From assembly GCA_946055175.1 (NCBI GenBank), contig CAMGET010000127.1, positions 1 through 5,297 on the forward strand: DNA of 5,297 nucleotides, in the 5' to 3' direction. The translations under genes and the position numbers were made by a program. The stretch's first letter is position 1. Each line of letters opens with the position of its first letter. Below the pieces are notes generated by a model, which was not told where the DNA came from, made no database searches, and saw only the letters and a list, made by a program, of their open reading frames with translations. This DNA comes from an uncultured Roseburia sp. (GTDB lineage Bacteria; Bacillota; Clostridia; Lachnospirales; Lachnospiraceae). Below are positions 1 through 5,297 of this stretch, in pieces.

Positions 1-15
1 ATCAAGAATCGATGA
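1..15 (+). CDS. Possible 3' end of an upstream gene (last four codons and stop)
   Basis: Frame 1 reads four sense codons (Ile-Lys-Asn-Arg) and then TGA at 13-15. That stop overlaps the ATG at 12-14 of the next gene in an ATGA arrangement, which is typical of translationally coupled genes. Only four codons are visible, so no product can be named. In Bacillus and many Firmicutes the gene pair that follows lies close downstream of ricT (yaaT) and yabA, so one of these would be a reasonable guess, but that is inference from synteny. The frame could also be open by chance. Confidence 0.3.
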   Translation: MKNR

Positions 16-755
16 CAGCAAATAGTCTTTTAAAGGAAGGGGAGCGCATCGATGAACTGCAGCGGAATGGATATGGTATTATTCAGGATCCGGCGCGGTT
101 CTGTTTTGGAATGGATGCGGTACTGCTTTCCGGATTTGCAACGGCAAAAAAGGGCGAGCGGGTTTTAGACCTTGGAACCGGGACAGGCATTATTCCGATT
201 CTTATGGAGGCAAAAACCTGTGGAGAGAGCTTTACCGGTTTGGAAATTCAGGAAGAAAGTGCTGACATGGCAAGACGCAGCGTTTCCTATAATCATTTGG
301 AAGAAAAAGTAAAGATTGTGACCGGGGATATTAAGGATGCTTCAAAACTATTTGGAGCATCTTCTTTTCATGTCATAACGACAAATCCGCCGTATATGAT
401 TGGCACACATGGAGAAAATTCTCCATCGCAGGCAAAGGCAATTGCCCGCCACGAGGTACTCTGTACCTTGGATGATGTATTACGAGAGAGCGCTAAGCTA
501 TTGATGCCGGGCGGTCGTTTTTACATGGTACACAGACCGTTTCGTCTGGCTGAGATTTTAAGCAAAATGGTAGAATATAAAATTGAGCCTAAGCGAATGC
601 GTCTGGTCTATCCATACATAGATAAGGAACCGAACATGGTTTTAATCGAGGGACTTCGCGGCGGTAAATCGAGAATGACCGTGGAAAAGCCGTTGATTGT
701 GTACAAGGAACAGGGCGTGTACACGGATGAGATATATGACATTTACGGCTACTAA
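12..755 (+). CDS. trmN6: tRNA1(Val) (adenine(37)-N6)-methyltransferase-like protein (YfiC/YabB/TrmN6 family)
   Basis: This is a predicted cytoplasmic SAM-dependent methyltransferase of 247 residues, close to the usual family length. The N-terminal family signature is visible (ERIDELQ at 11-17, IIQDPARFCFGMDAVLLSGF at 23-42). The Rossmann SAM-binding motif LDLGTGTGI lies at 52-60, and E78 ends the second strand as the likely ribose-binding acid. The catalytic NPPY at 125-128 is the hallmark of N6-adenine methyltransferases, and MPGGRF at 165-170 marks a later core strand. The E. coli relative YfiC methylates A37 of tRNA1(Val); the tRNA substrate here is inferred from homology. The start at 12 has only a weak purine stretch (AAGAA) before it, but it places the signature at the normal distance and overlaps an upstream stop as ATGA. 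A start before the window cannot be excluded because the frame is open to base 3. It lies 16 bases before rsmI, matching the yabB-rsmI neighbourhood of Bacillus. Confidence 0.88.
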   Translation: MTANSLLKEGERIDELQRNGYGIIQDPARFCFGMDAVLLSGFATAKKGERVLDLGTGTGIIPILMEAKTCGESFTGLEIQEESADMARRSVSYNHLEEKVKIVTGDIKDASKLFGASSFHVITTNPPYMIGTHGENSPSQAKAIARHEVLCTLDDVLRESAKLLMPGGRFYMVHRPFRLAEILSKMVEYKIEPKRMRLVYPYIDKEPNMVLIEGLRGGKSRMTVEKPLIVYKEQGVYTDEIYDIYGY

Positions 756-756
756 C

Positions 757-765
757 AGAAGGGAG
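757..765 (+). promoter_or_regulatory. Ribosome binding site of rsmI
   Basis: AGAAGGGAG ends six bases before the ATG at 772. It decides the start. The reading frame is open farther upstream, with an ATG at 697 inside the preceding gene, but only 772 has a Shine-Dalgarno site and gives the canonical RsmI N-terminus. Confidence 0.8.
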
Positions 766-771
766 TACTTC

Positions 772-1608
772 ATGGCAGGAAAATTGTTTTTGTGTGCGAC
801 ACCAATCGGGAATTTAGAGGACATCACCTACCGTGTGTTACGCACATTAAAGGAAGTGGATTTGATTGCAGCGGAGGATACAAGAAATTCCATTAAGCTG
901 TTAAATCATTTTGAAATCAAGACGCCGATGACGAGCTATCACGAATACAATAAAATCGAAAAAGCATATCAGCTTGTGGATAAGATGCGGGAAGGAAAAA
1001 ATATTGCACTCATTACCGATGCCGGTACACCGGGCATTTCCGACCCGGGAGAGGATTTAGTGCGCATCTGTTATGAGGAAGGCATCGAGGTGACATCGCT
1101 TCCGGGACCGGCAGCCTGTATTACCGCACTTACGATGTCAGGCCTTCCGACCAGAAGGTTTGCTTTTGAAGCCTTTTTGCCAAGGGAGAAAAAGGAACGA
1201 GCATTAGTTTTGGAACAGCTTAAAAAAGAAACCAGAACAATTATCTTATACGAAGCGCCTCATCATTTGGTGAAGACTTTAGAGGAGTTACTTGAGGCAC
1301 TTGGAAACCGGAAAATTGCCGTGTGCCGGGAACTGACGAAGCGTTATGAGGAAAAAACGCTGGCGTCTATTTCAGAGATGCTGGATTATTATAAAGAGAA
1401 TGAACCACGCGGTGAGTATGTGTTGGTATTGGAAGGAAAGAGCTTTGAAACCATTGCCGAGGAAGAGAAAAAATCCTGGGAAGCAATGACAATTGAGGAA
1501 CATATGGCTATTTATGAGGGTCAGGGGATTGACCGGAAGGAAGCGATGAAGCTGGTGGCAAAGGATAGGGGTATCAGCAAACGGGATGTGTATCAGGCTC
1601 TTTTATAG
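772..1608 (+). CDS. rsmI: 16S rRNA (cytidine(1402)-2'-O)-methyltransferase RsmI
   Basis: RsmI (YraL; YabC in Bacillus) 2'-O-methylates C1402 in the decoding centre of 16S rRNA, using SAM. The 278-residue length is normal for the family. The tetrapyrrole-methylase-type fold is evident: LFLCATPIGNLEDITYR at 5-21, AAEDTRNS at 33-40, TDAGTPGISDPG at 82-93, LPGPAA at 110-115, YEAPHHL at 160-166, CRELTKRYEE at 185-194, and RGEYVLVLEG at 213-222. The tail from about 240 to 278 (KEAMKLVAKDRGISKRDVYQAL at its core) resembles the small helix-turn-helix found at the C-terminus of many RsmI proteins. It sits 16 bases after the tRNA methyltransferase and 21 bases before the CapA lipoprotein, so one transcript is likely. 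Bacillus has a small GIY-YIG gene (yazA) between the two methyltransferases; there is no room for it here. Confidence 0.96.
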   Translation: MAGKLFLCATPIGNLEDITYRVLRTLKEVDLIAAEDTRNSIKLLNHFEIKTPMTSYHEYNKIEKAYQLVDKMREGKNIALITDAGTPGISDPGEDLVRICYEEGIEVTSLPGPAACITALTMSGLPTRRFAFEAFLPREKKERALVLEQLKKETRTIILYEAPHHLVKTLEELLEALGNRKIAVCRELTKRYEEKTLASISEMLDYYKENEPRGEYVLVLEGKSFETIAEEEKKSWEAMTIEEHMAIYEGQGIDRKEAMKLVAKDRGISKRDVYQALL

Positions 1609-1616
1609 ATTGGTAC

Positions 1617-1622
1617 GGGAGG
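1617..1622 (+). promoter_or_regulatory. Ribosome binding site of the CapA-family lipoprotein gene
   Basis: GGGAGG lies seven bases before the ATG at 1630. Another ATG at 1625 is out of frame and meets TGA after two codons, so 1630 is the start, consistent with the signal peptide beginning there. Confidence 0.75.
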
Positions 1623-1629
1623 ATATGAC

Positions 1630-2910
1630 ATGAAGAAAAAAGCAGTTTGTATTTGTTTGCTATGTGCCTTATTTTTATCGACGTTGACCGCATGTGACAG
1701 ACAGGAATGGATTCGTTATTTCAACAAAAAAACCGAGGTTTCTGTGGATAACGTTACAGAAAATACGGAAAAAATGGATAACCTTGAAGGCGTAGGTACA
1801 GATGGAAGCGGTGCGGAAGCAGTTTCTGTAACAGAAGAAACAGAGCCGGAGGAACCGGTCTATGAGGGACCGGAAATTTCCATTATTATGGTAGGAGATA
1901 TGCTGATGCATACACCTGTGGAAAAAAGTGCGTTGCAGGAAGATGGAACCTACAGTTATGATGCTATTTTTGCAAATACGGTATCCAAGATTCAGGCTGC
2001 AGACCTTGCGATTGTGAATGAGGAAGTGATTATTGGCGGAGAAAAACTGGGCATTTCCGGTTATCCGGCGTTTAATGCGCCTTTTGAACTGGGAGATGAT
2101 TTAGTGGAAGCAGGATTTGATGTCATCTGTCATGGGACAAACCATGCGTTGGACCAGGGAAAGAAAGGGTTGAAAAACTGTCTTACCTTCTGGGAAGAAA
2201 ACTATCCGGAAATTCCGGTGCTTGGCATTCATGACAGTAAAGAAGACCAGGATGAAATCTATATTTATGAGCAGGACGGTGTAAAAATTGCCATTTTGAA
2301 TTTTACCTATGGGACCAATGGAATTGCACTTCCATCGGATATGCCGTTTGCAGTGGACCTGTTAGAAGAAGAAAAAGTCGTGTCAGCAATTGCCAAAGCT
2401 GAAGAACTGGCGGACTTTACGATTGTCTGTCCTCACTGGGGAACTGAATATGAGCTTGGGACGACAAGCCAGCAGAAAAAATGGTGTAACATCTTTATGG
2501 AAAATGGTGTGGATTTGGTGCTCGGAACGCATCCGCATGTCATTGAGCCGGTCGAAATGCTTGTGGATGAGGCGACAGGACATTCCATGCTAGTGTACTA
2601 TTCTCTTGGAAATTTTGTAAACTGGACATCCGGCAGCGGCGAGGGTATTGCAAATCGTATGGTTGGCGGAATGTCAGAAGTTACGCTCGGTATGGATGAG
2701 AACGGCGAGGTTTTCATTATGGATTATGGCATGGAACCGGTGGTATGTCATTTGACAGAAGGAACGAATGGTGTGACGGTTTATTTTTTAGAGGATTATT
2801 CAACCGCTTTGGCCGGGCAGAACGAAATCGTAAAACAGGATGCCGATTTTTCCTATGCATATTGTGTGAACCTATGTGATCAGGTTTGGGGCGATTTGTG
2901 GAGAAAATAG
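1630..2910 (+). CDS. CapA-family (PGA_cap metallophosphatase-fold) lipoprotein
   Basis: This is a 426-residue predicted lipoprotein anchored on the outer face of the membrane. Residues 1-22 form a lipoprotein signal peptide: KKK at 2-4, a hydrophobic core, and lipobox LTAC with the lipidated cysteine at 22. Residues 23-82 are an acidic, Glu/Thr-rich linker. From about 83 to 390 the CapA domain is recognisable: IIMVGDMLMH at 85-94, DLAIVNEE at 125-132 (where NLE is commoner), GTNHALDQG at 169-177, PHWGTEY at 268-274, GTHPHVIEPVE at 299-309, and YYSLGNFV at 323-330. The Asp, Asn, His and Glu residues in these motifs are the likely metal-binding and catalytic set. CapA takes part in poly-gamma-glutamate capsule export or attachment in Bacillus, but many homologues lack capB and capC, as here, and their substrates are unknown. 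Seven cysteines beyond the lipobox (167, 184, 267, 286, 373, 412, 416) are many for an exported Gram-positive protein. The family is confident; the role is not. Confidence 0.9.
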   Translation: MKKKAVCICLLCALFLSTLTACDRQEWIRYFNKKTEVSVDNVTENTEKMDNLEGVGTDGSGAEAVSVTEETEPEEPVYEGPEISIIMVGDMLMHTPVEKSALQEDGTYSYDAIFANTVSKIQAADLAIVNEEVIIGGEKLGISGYPAFNAPFELGDDLVEAGFDVICHGTNHALDQGKKGLKNCLTFWEENYPEIPVLGIHDSKEDQDEIYIYEQDGVKIAILNFTYGTNGIALPSDMPFAVDLLEEEKVVSAIAKAEELADFTIVCPHWGTEYELGTTSQQKKWCNIFMENGVDLVLGTHPHVIEPVEMLVDEATGHSMLVYYSLGNFVNWTSGSGEGIANRMVGGMSEVTLGMDENGEVFIMDYGMEPVVCHLTEGTNGVTVYFLEDYSTALAGQNEIVKQDADFSYAYCVNLCDQVWGDLWRK

Positions 2911-3017
2911 AGCTGATATTACAACATAGAATAAGTAAAATAACTATAAGTTATCGAGCACATCATTTTGCATAATTTATAATTAAAATGCGAAAAGAAG
3001 TTCGTACATTCTGAATA
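2911..3017. other. AT-rich spacer between the capA-like gene and the liv promoter, with weak dyads and no clear terminator
   Basis: No open frame with a ribosome binding site and no GC-rich hairpin with a T tract is visible here, so upstream transcription may run on or end without an intrinsic terminator. The stretch contains an odd-centred dyad at 2940-2954 (ATAACT, spacer ATA, AGTTAT). It also contains a loose inverted repeat at 2966-2996, in which TTTTGCAT faces ATGC-G-AAAA with one bulged base around an AT-rich loop. A perfect TATAAT at 2978-2983 has no convincing -35 at 16-18 bases upstream. Confidence 0.5.
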
Positions 3018-3019
3018 TT
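3005..3019. promoter_or_regulatory. Possible weak CodY-type box overlapping the livK promoter
   Basis: The 15 bases TACATTCTGAATATT match the CodY consensus AATTTTCWGAAAATT at 11 of 15 positions, including the whole TTCWGAA core. They overlap the first two bases of the proposed -35. CodY is a GTP- and branched-chain-amino-acid-responsive regulator that commonly controls amino acid transport genes in Firmicutes, so the location is apt. Matches of this quality also arise by chance in AT-rich spacers, and it is not known from this window whether the host encodes CodY. Confidence 0.3.
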
Positions 3020-3046
3020 GTGCAGATGGGAAAAATTTGCTATCAT
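3018..3046 (+). promoter_or_regulatory. Likely extended -10 promoter of the liv binding-protein gene
   Basis: TTGTGC at 3018-3023 is a partial -35. A 17-base spacer follows, ending in TGC and running directly into TATCAT at 3041-3046, so the -10 carries the extended TG element (TG-C-TATCAT). The start of transcription would be near 3053, leaving a leader of about 33 bases before the ATG at 3086, with no room for a riboswitch. The proposed livH promoter has the same design. Confidence 0.6.
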
Positions 3047-3072
3047 TTCGAAAAAGATGAAAAGATATTCGA

Positions 3073-3078
3073 GGAGGG
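3073..3078 (+). promoter_or_regulatory. Ribosome binding site of the liv binding-protein gene
   Basis: GGAGGG, within GAGGAGGG at 3071-3078, lies seven bases before ATG 3086. It sets the start there rather than at the in-frame ATG at 3020, which would put 22 charged residues before the signal peptide and lies upstream of the proposed transcription start. Confidence 0.85.
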
Positions 3079-3085
3079 AACGAAT

Positions 3086-4276
3086 ATGAAAAAATTTATG
3101 AGTGTATTATTAGCAACCGCAATGGTTGCGACATGTCTGGCTGGATGCGGACAGAAGAGCGAAGGCGCAAGTCAGGCAGCAGGAACAGAAGCAGCAGGTG
3201 CTTCTACAGACGGAGCAGTATTTAAAATCGGTAGCATTGGACCGACAACCGGTGATGCAGCAATTTATGGTCAGGCCGTAATGAACGCAGCACAGATTGC
3301 TGTAGATGAGATTAATGCAGCAGGCGGTATCAATGGATATCAGGTTGAATTTAAGTATGAAGATGATCAGGCAGATGCAGAGAAATCTGTTAATGCATAC
3401 AACTCCTTAAAAGACTGGGGTATGCAGATTTTAATGGGTTCTGTAACAACAACCGCATGTATCGCAGTCACAGATAAGACAGCAGAAGATGGAATGTTCC
3501 AGTTGACACCATCTGCTTCTTCCACAGATGTTATTATAAATGACAATGTATTCCAGGCATGTTTTACAGATCCTAACCAGGGAACCGCTTCTGCACAGTA
3601 TATTGCAGATAATGGTCTTGCTACAAAAGTAGCAGTTATTTATGATAGCTCCAGTGTATATTCTTCCGGTATTGAAGCTACTTTCGTAGAAGAAGCTCAG
3701 GCAAAAGGACTTGAAGTAGTAGCAGAGGAATCCTTTACTGCAGATTCTAAGACAGATTTTTCTACTCAGTTACAGAAAGCACAGAGTGCAGGCGCTGAGT
3801 TAGTATTCTTACCAATTTACTACACAGAAGCTTCTATCATCTTAACACAGGCAAATGGTATGGGTTATGCTCCAACCTTCTTCGGTGTAGATGGTATTGA
3901 TGGTATCTTAGGGGTAGAAAATTTTGATACTTCTCTTGCAGAGGGTGTAGTTTTATTAACACCGTTTGCAGCAGATGCGGCTGATGAAGCAACGCAGTCT
4001 TTTGTTGCAAAATATAAAGAAGCTTATGGTGAAACACCAAACCAGTTTGCAGCAGATGCTTATGATGCAATTTATGTAATTAAAGCAGCAGCTGAAAAAG
4101 CAGGTGCTACACCGGATATGAGTGTTTCTGACTTAGGTGCGGCTTTAACAGCAGTTATGCCGGAGATTTCTGTAGATGGTTTAACAGGTGTTGGTATGAC
4201 ATGGAAAGCAACCGGCGAGGTTAGCAAGGCTCCAAAGGCAGTTGTAATTAAAGATGGCGCATATGTAGCTATGTAA
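3086..4276 (+). CDS. livK: Branched-chain amino acid-type ABC transporter substrate-binding lipoprotein (LivK/LivJ-like)
   Basis: This 396-residue protein captures substrate outside the cell for the importer whose permease follows. Residues 1-21 are a lipoprotein signal peptide ending in lipobox LAGC (Cys21). An Ala/Ser/Gly/Thr-rich tether follows to about 44. The type I periplasmic-binding fold then runs to the end: KIGSIGPTTGDAAIYGQA at 47-64, AVDEINAAGGINGYQVEF at 72-89, YEDDQ at 91-95, GSVTT at 118-122, TPSASSTDV at 141-149, VAVIYDSSSVYSSG at 182-195, FLPIYYTEA at 241-249, FFGVDGID at 265-272, and FAADAYDAIYVI at 321-332. By analogy with LivJ, Y61, S119, the Ser/Thr residues at 141-147, Y246 or Y247, and D269 are candidate ligand contacts; this is inference without an alignment. 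Leu/Ile/Val is the default prediction, but this family also includes urea, amide and aromatic binders. Alanine is mostly gca, in line with high expression. A terminator follows, separating it from livH. Confidence 0.93.
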   Translation: MKKFMSVLLATAMVATCLAGCGQKSEGASQAAGTEAAGASTDGAVFKIGSIGPTTGDAAIYGQAVMNAAQIAVDEINAAGGINGYQVEFKYEDDQADAEKSVNAYNSLKDWGMQILMGSVTTTACIAVTDKTAEDGMFQLTPSASSTDVIINDNVFQACFTDPNQGTASAQYIADNGLATKVAVIYDSSSVYSSGIEATFVEEAQAKGLEVVAEESFTADSKTDFSTQLQKAQSAGAELVFLPIYYTEASIILTQANGMGYAPTFFGVDGIDGILGVENFDTSLAEGVVLLTPFAADAADEATQSFVAKYKEAYGETPNQFAADAYDAIYVIKAAAEKAGATPDMSVSDLGAALTAVMPEISVDGLTGVGMTWKATGEVSKAPKAVVIKDGAYVAM

Positions 4277-4277
4277 A

Positions 4278-4293
4278 TGAAACGTCCGTTTCA
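4278..4293 (+). other. Small hairpin directly after the livK stop codon
   Basis: TGAAACG and CGTTTCA form a perfect inverted repeat around the two bases TC; in RNA this would be about a six-pair stem with a four-base GUCC loop. It starts one base after the stop codon and is followed by A-rich sequence, not a T tract, so it is not a terminator by itself. It might stabilise the 3' end of the message. Confidence 0.45.
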
Positions 4294-4331
4294 AAAACAA
4301 AGATTCACAATTAATTTCCAACAAAGAAGTT

Positions 4332-4373
4332 GGCTGGTCGGTGGTTTTTGATATCGCCGGTCAGCCTTTTTTT
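4332..4373 (+). terminator. Intrinsic terminator after the liv binding-protein gene
   Basis: The arms 4332-4345 and 4353-4366 can form 14 consecutive pairs (eight G-C, two A-U, four G-U) around a seven-base loop, followed by seven T at 4367-4373. The four G-U pairs become A-C mismatches on the other strand, and no T tract lies on that side, so it acts only on + strand transcription. It lies 55 bases after the livK stop and before the livH promoter. Confidence 0.88.
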
Positions 4374-4404
4374 CATGATAATAGAAAGTTTGCAGCAGTT
4401 GGAA

Positions 4405-4433
4405 TTGTATACCGGTATAAACTGTGTTATACT
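4405..4433 (+). promoter_or_regulatory. Likely extended -10 promoter of livH
   Basis: TTGTAT at 4405-4410 is a partial -35. After 17 bases comes TATACT at 4428-4433, preceded by TGT, giving an extended -10 (TG-T-TATACT). Transcription would start near 4440, about 43 bases before the ATG at 4483. The position just after the terminator supports an independent transcript for the membrane and ATPase components. Confidence 0.65.
4408..4419. promoter_or_regulatory. Perfect 12-base palindrome within the livH promoter, candidate operator
   Basis: TATACCGGTATA is a perfect dyad that covers the last three bases of the -35 and the first half of the spacer. A dimeric repressor bound here would block RNA polymerase. 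No regulator gene lies in the window, and the site is not assigned to a known family. Confidence 0.4.
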
Positions 4434-4470
4434 GGATAGAGTCATTTTAACGTATTAAAGAATGAAAGAC

Positions 4471-4477
4471 AGAGGTG
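4471..4477 (+). promoter_or_regulatory. Ribosome binding site of livH
   Basis: AGAGGTG ends five bases before the ATG at 4483. It selects this start over the in-frame ATG at 4462, which has no such site and would add seven mostly polar residues before the first membrane helix. Confidence 0.75.
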
Positions 4478-4482
4478 TTGTT

Positions 4483-5297
4483 ATGAATTTCTTATCCTAT
4501 CTGATTAACGGAATCAGCCTGGGAAGTGTGTATGCAATTATTGCATTAGGATATACCATGGTATATGGTATTGCCAAGATGCTGAATTTTGCACATGGAG
4601 ATGTTATTATGGTCGGATGCTATGTGACGTTCCTAACCATGAGCAGATTGGGATGGCATCCGCTTCCGGCAGTGCTTCTTTCCATGGTTGTATGTACAGC
4701 ACTGGGTATGACAATTGAAAAAATTGCATATAAGCCCCTTCGACGTGCAATTCCATTGGCGGTACTTATTACAGCAATCGGTGTCAGCTACTTTTTGCAG
4801 AATGCGGCATTGTTGATCTTTGGAGCAGATACGAAATCTTTTACATCCGTAGTAAATCTTCCGGCATTAAAACTAGCAGATGGTGCACTTACAATTTCGG
4901 GAACAACGATTGTTACGGTTGCGGCATGTATTGTGATTATGATTGCATTAAGCCTTTTTATCAGAAAGACAAAAGCCGGTCAGGCGATGTTGGCGGTATC
5001 AGAAGATAAAGATGCAGCACAGCTTATGGGCGTCAATGTAAATGCTACAATCTCACTTACATTTGCCATTGGTTCAGGACTTGCAGCAATCGCGGGTGTG
5101 CTTTTCTGTTCAGCATATCCTACACTTACACCATATACGGGTTCAATGCCTGGTATTAAGGCATTTACGGCAGCAGTATTTGGTGGTATCGGTTCGATTC
5201 CCGGTGCCTTTATTGGAGGTATTTTACTTGGAATAATTGAGATTCTCGGACGTGCATACATATCCTCACAGCTGTCAGATGCAATTGTGTTTGCAGT
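4483..5297 (+). CDS. livH: Branched-chain amino acid-type ABC transporter permease LivH, 3' end cut by the window
   Basis: This is one of the two membrane subunits of a Liv/HAAT-type importer. The visible 271 codons have no stop; family members are usually about 290-308 residues, so only a short C-terminal piece is missing. It begins MNFLSYLINGISLGSVYAII at 1-20, and LNFAHGD at 34-40 is a hallmark of LivH. EKIAYKPLRR at 79-88 follows. A cytoplasmic coupling loop, TKAGQAMLAVSEDKDAAQLM at 163-182 continuing GVN to 185, should contact the ATPases. The conserved late segment includes KAFTAAVFGGIGSIPGAFIG at 226-245. Hydrophobic helices lie at about 8-30, 42-55, 62-77, 92-113, 138-160, 189-210 and 225-252. 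By usual order, livM, livG and livF should follow beyond the window. It appears to have its own promoter, with a terminator separating it from the binding-protein gene. Confidence 0.95.
   Translation, partial: MNFLSYLINGISLGSVYAIIALGYTMVYGIAKMLNFAHGDVIMVGCYVTFLTMSRLGWHPLPAVLLSMVVCTALGMTIEKIAYKPLRRAIPLAVLITAIGVSYFLQNAALLIFGADTKSFTSVVNLPALKLADGALTISGTTIVTVAACIVIMIALSLFIRKTKAGQAMLAVSEDKDAAQLMGVNVNATISLTFAIGSGLAAIAGVLFCSAYPTLTPYTGSMPGIKAFTAAVFGGIGSIPGAFIGGILLGIIEILGRAYISSQLSDAIVFA

Noticed and set aside
698..724. GTGTAC repeated at 698 and 719, resembling a short repeat
   Set aside because: Both copies encode Val-Tyr in the tRNA methyltransferase frame and are explained by the protein sequence.
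697..771. Longer N-terminal extension of RsmI from an in-frame ATG at 697
   Set aside because: It overlaps the preceding gene by 59 bases and has no ribosome binding site. The family N-terminus (GKLFLCATPIGNLEDIT) begins right after ATG 772, which has a good one.
2383..2593. Overlapping frames on both strands inside the capA-like gene
   Set aside because: The protein sequences have no family resemblance and no start signals; they are shadows of the CapA coding frame. The antisense frames at 642-827, 1675-1911 and 3837-4070 and the + strand frame at 5042-5236 were dropped for the same reason.
2978..2983. Perfect TATAAT as an alternative livK -10
   Set aside because: There is no TG extension, and the best -35 at 16-18 bases upstream matches only about half the consensus with no clear TTG. 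The extended -10 at 3038-3046 is better placed and better supported.
3020..3085. 22-residue N-terminal extension of the liv binding protein
   Set aside because: The extension is charged and would precede the signal peptide. It lies within the proposed promoter, while ATG 3086 has a strong ribosome binding site.
4980..5261. 93-residue antisense frame opposite livH
   Set aside because: It lies wholly inside a well-conserved permease gene, has a Pro/Ile/Ala-rich composition expected of a reversed membrane-protein frame, and shows no recognisable domain.
1..5297. Search for a new system (mobile element, CRISPR, defence, biosynthetic cluster, tRNA or riboswitch)
   Set aside because: Nothing of this kind is visible. 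All large frames fall in well-known families, the longest gene-free stretch is 206 bases, and the leaders are too short for a typical riboswitch.

Overview
The window looks like an ordinary chromosomal segment of a low-to-mid GC Gram-positive anaerobe, most likely a Clostridia member of the Lachnospiraceae type. The pointers are strong purine-rich ribosome binding sites, two exported lipoproteins with the N-terminal style common in that group (a short Lys-rich start, a lipobox, then a low-complexity linker), and a tRNA/rRNA methyltransferase pair whose order resembles Bacillus yabB-yabC(rsmI). The genus cannot be fixed from the sequence. All five substantial genes are on the + strand.

Region 1 (about 1-2910) is a tight gene row. 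A possible upstream gene may end at 15, overlapping the first start by ATGA. It is followed by a tRNA1(Val) A37 N6-methyltransferase-like protein (12-755), then RsmI, the 16S rRNA C1402 2'-O-methyltransferase (772-1608). Last comes a lipoprotein with a CapA/PGA_cap metallophosphatase-fold domain (1630-2910). Gaps are 16 and 21 bases, each holding a good ribosome binding site and no visible terminator, so co-transcription is likely. The first two genes are translation-related housekeeping. The CapA lipoprotein is an extracytoplasmic passenger with no capB/capC/capD partners in view.

Region 2 (2911-5297) is the beginning of a branched-chain amino acid type (Liv/HAAT) ABC importer. A 175-base spacer carries a likely extended -10 promoter, with a weak CodY-like palindrome touching its -35. 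The substrate-binding lipoprotein (3086-4276) follows. A 206-base spacer then holds a small hairpin, a strong intrinsic terminator, and a second extended -10 promoter with a perfect 12-base palindrome between its -35 and -10. The LivH-type permease begins at 4483 and runs off the window end; the remaining components (LivM, LivG, LivF) would be expected just beyond.

The binding protein and permease therefore appear to be separate transcription units, which fits the usual excess of binding protein over membrane components. I found no mobile element, CRISPR array, RNA gene, toxin-antitoxin or defence-like cassette, and nothing that amounts to a new biological system. The points most worth a second look are the candidate regulatory sites around the two liv promoters.
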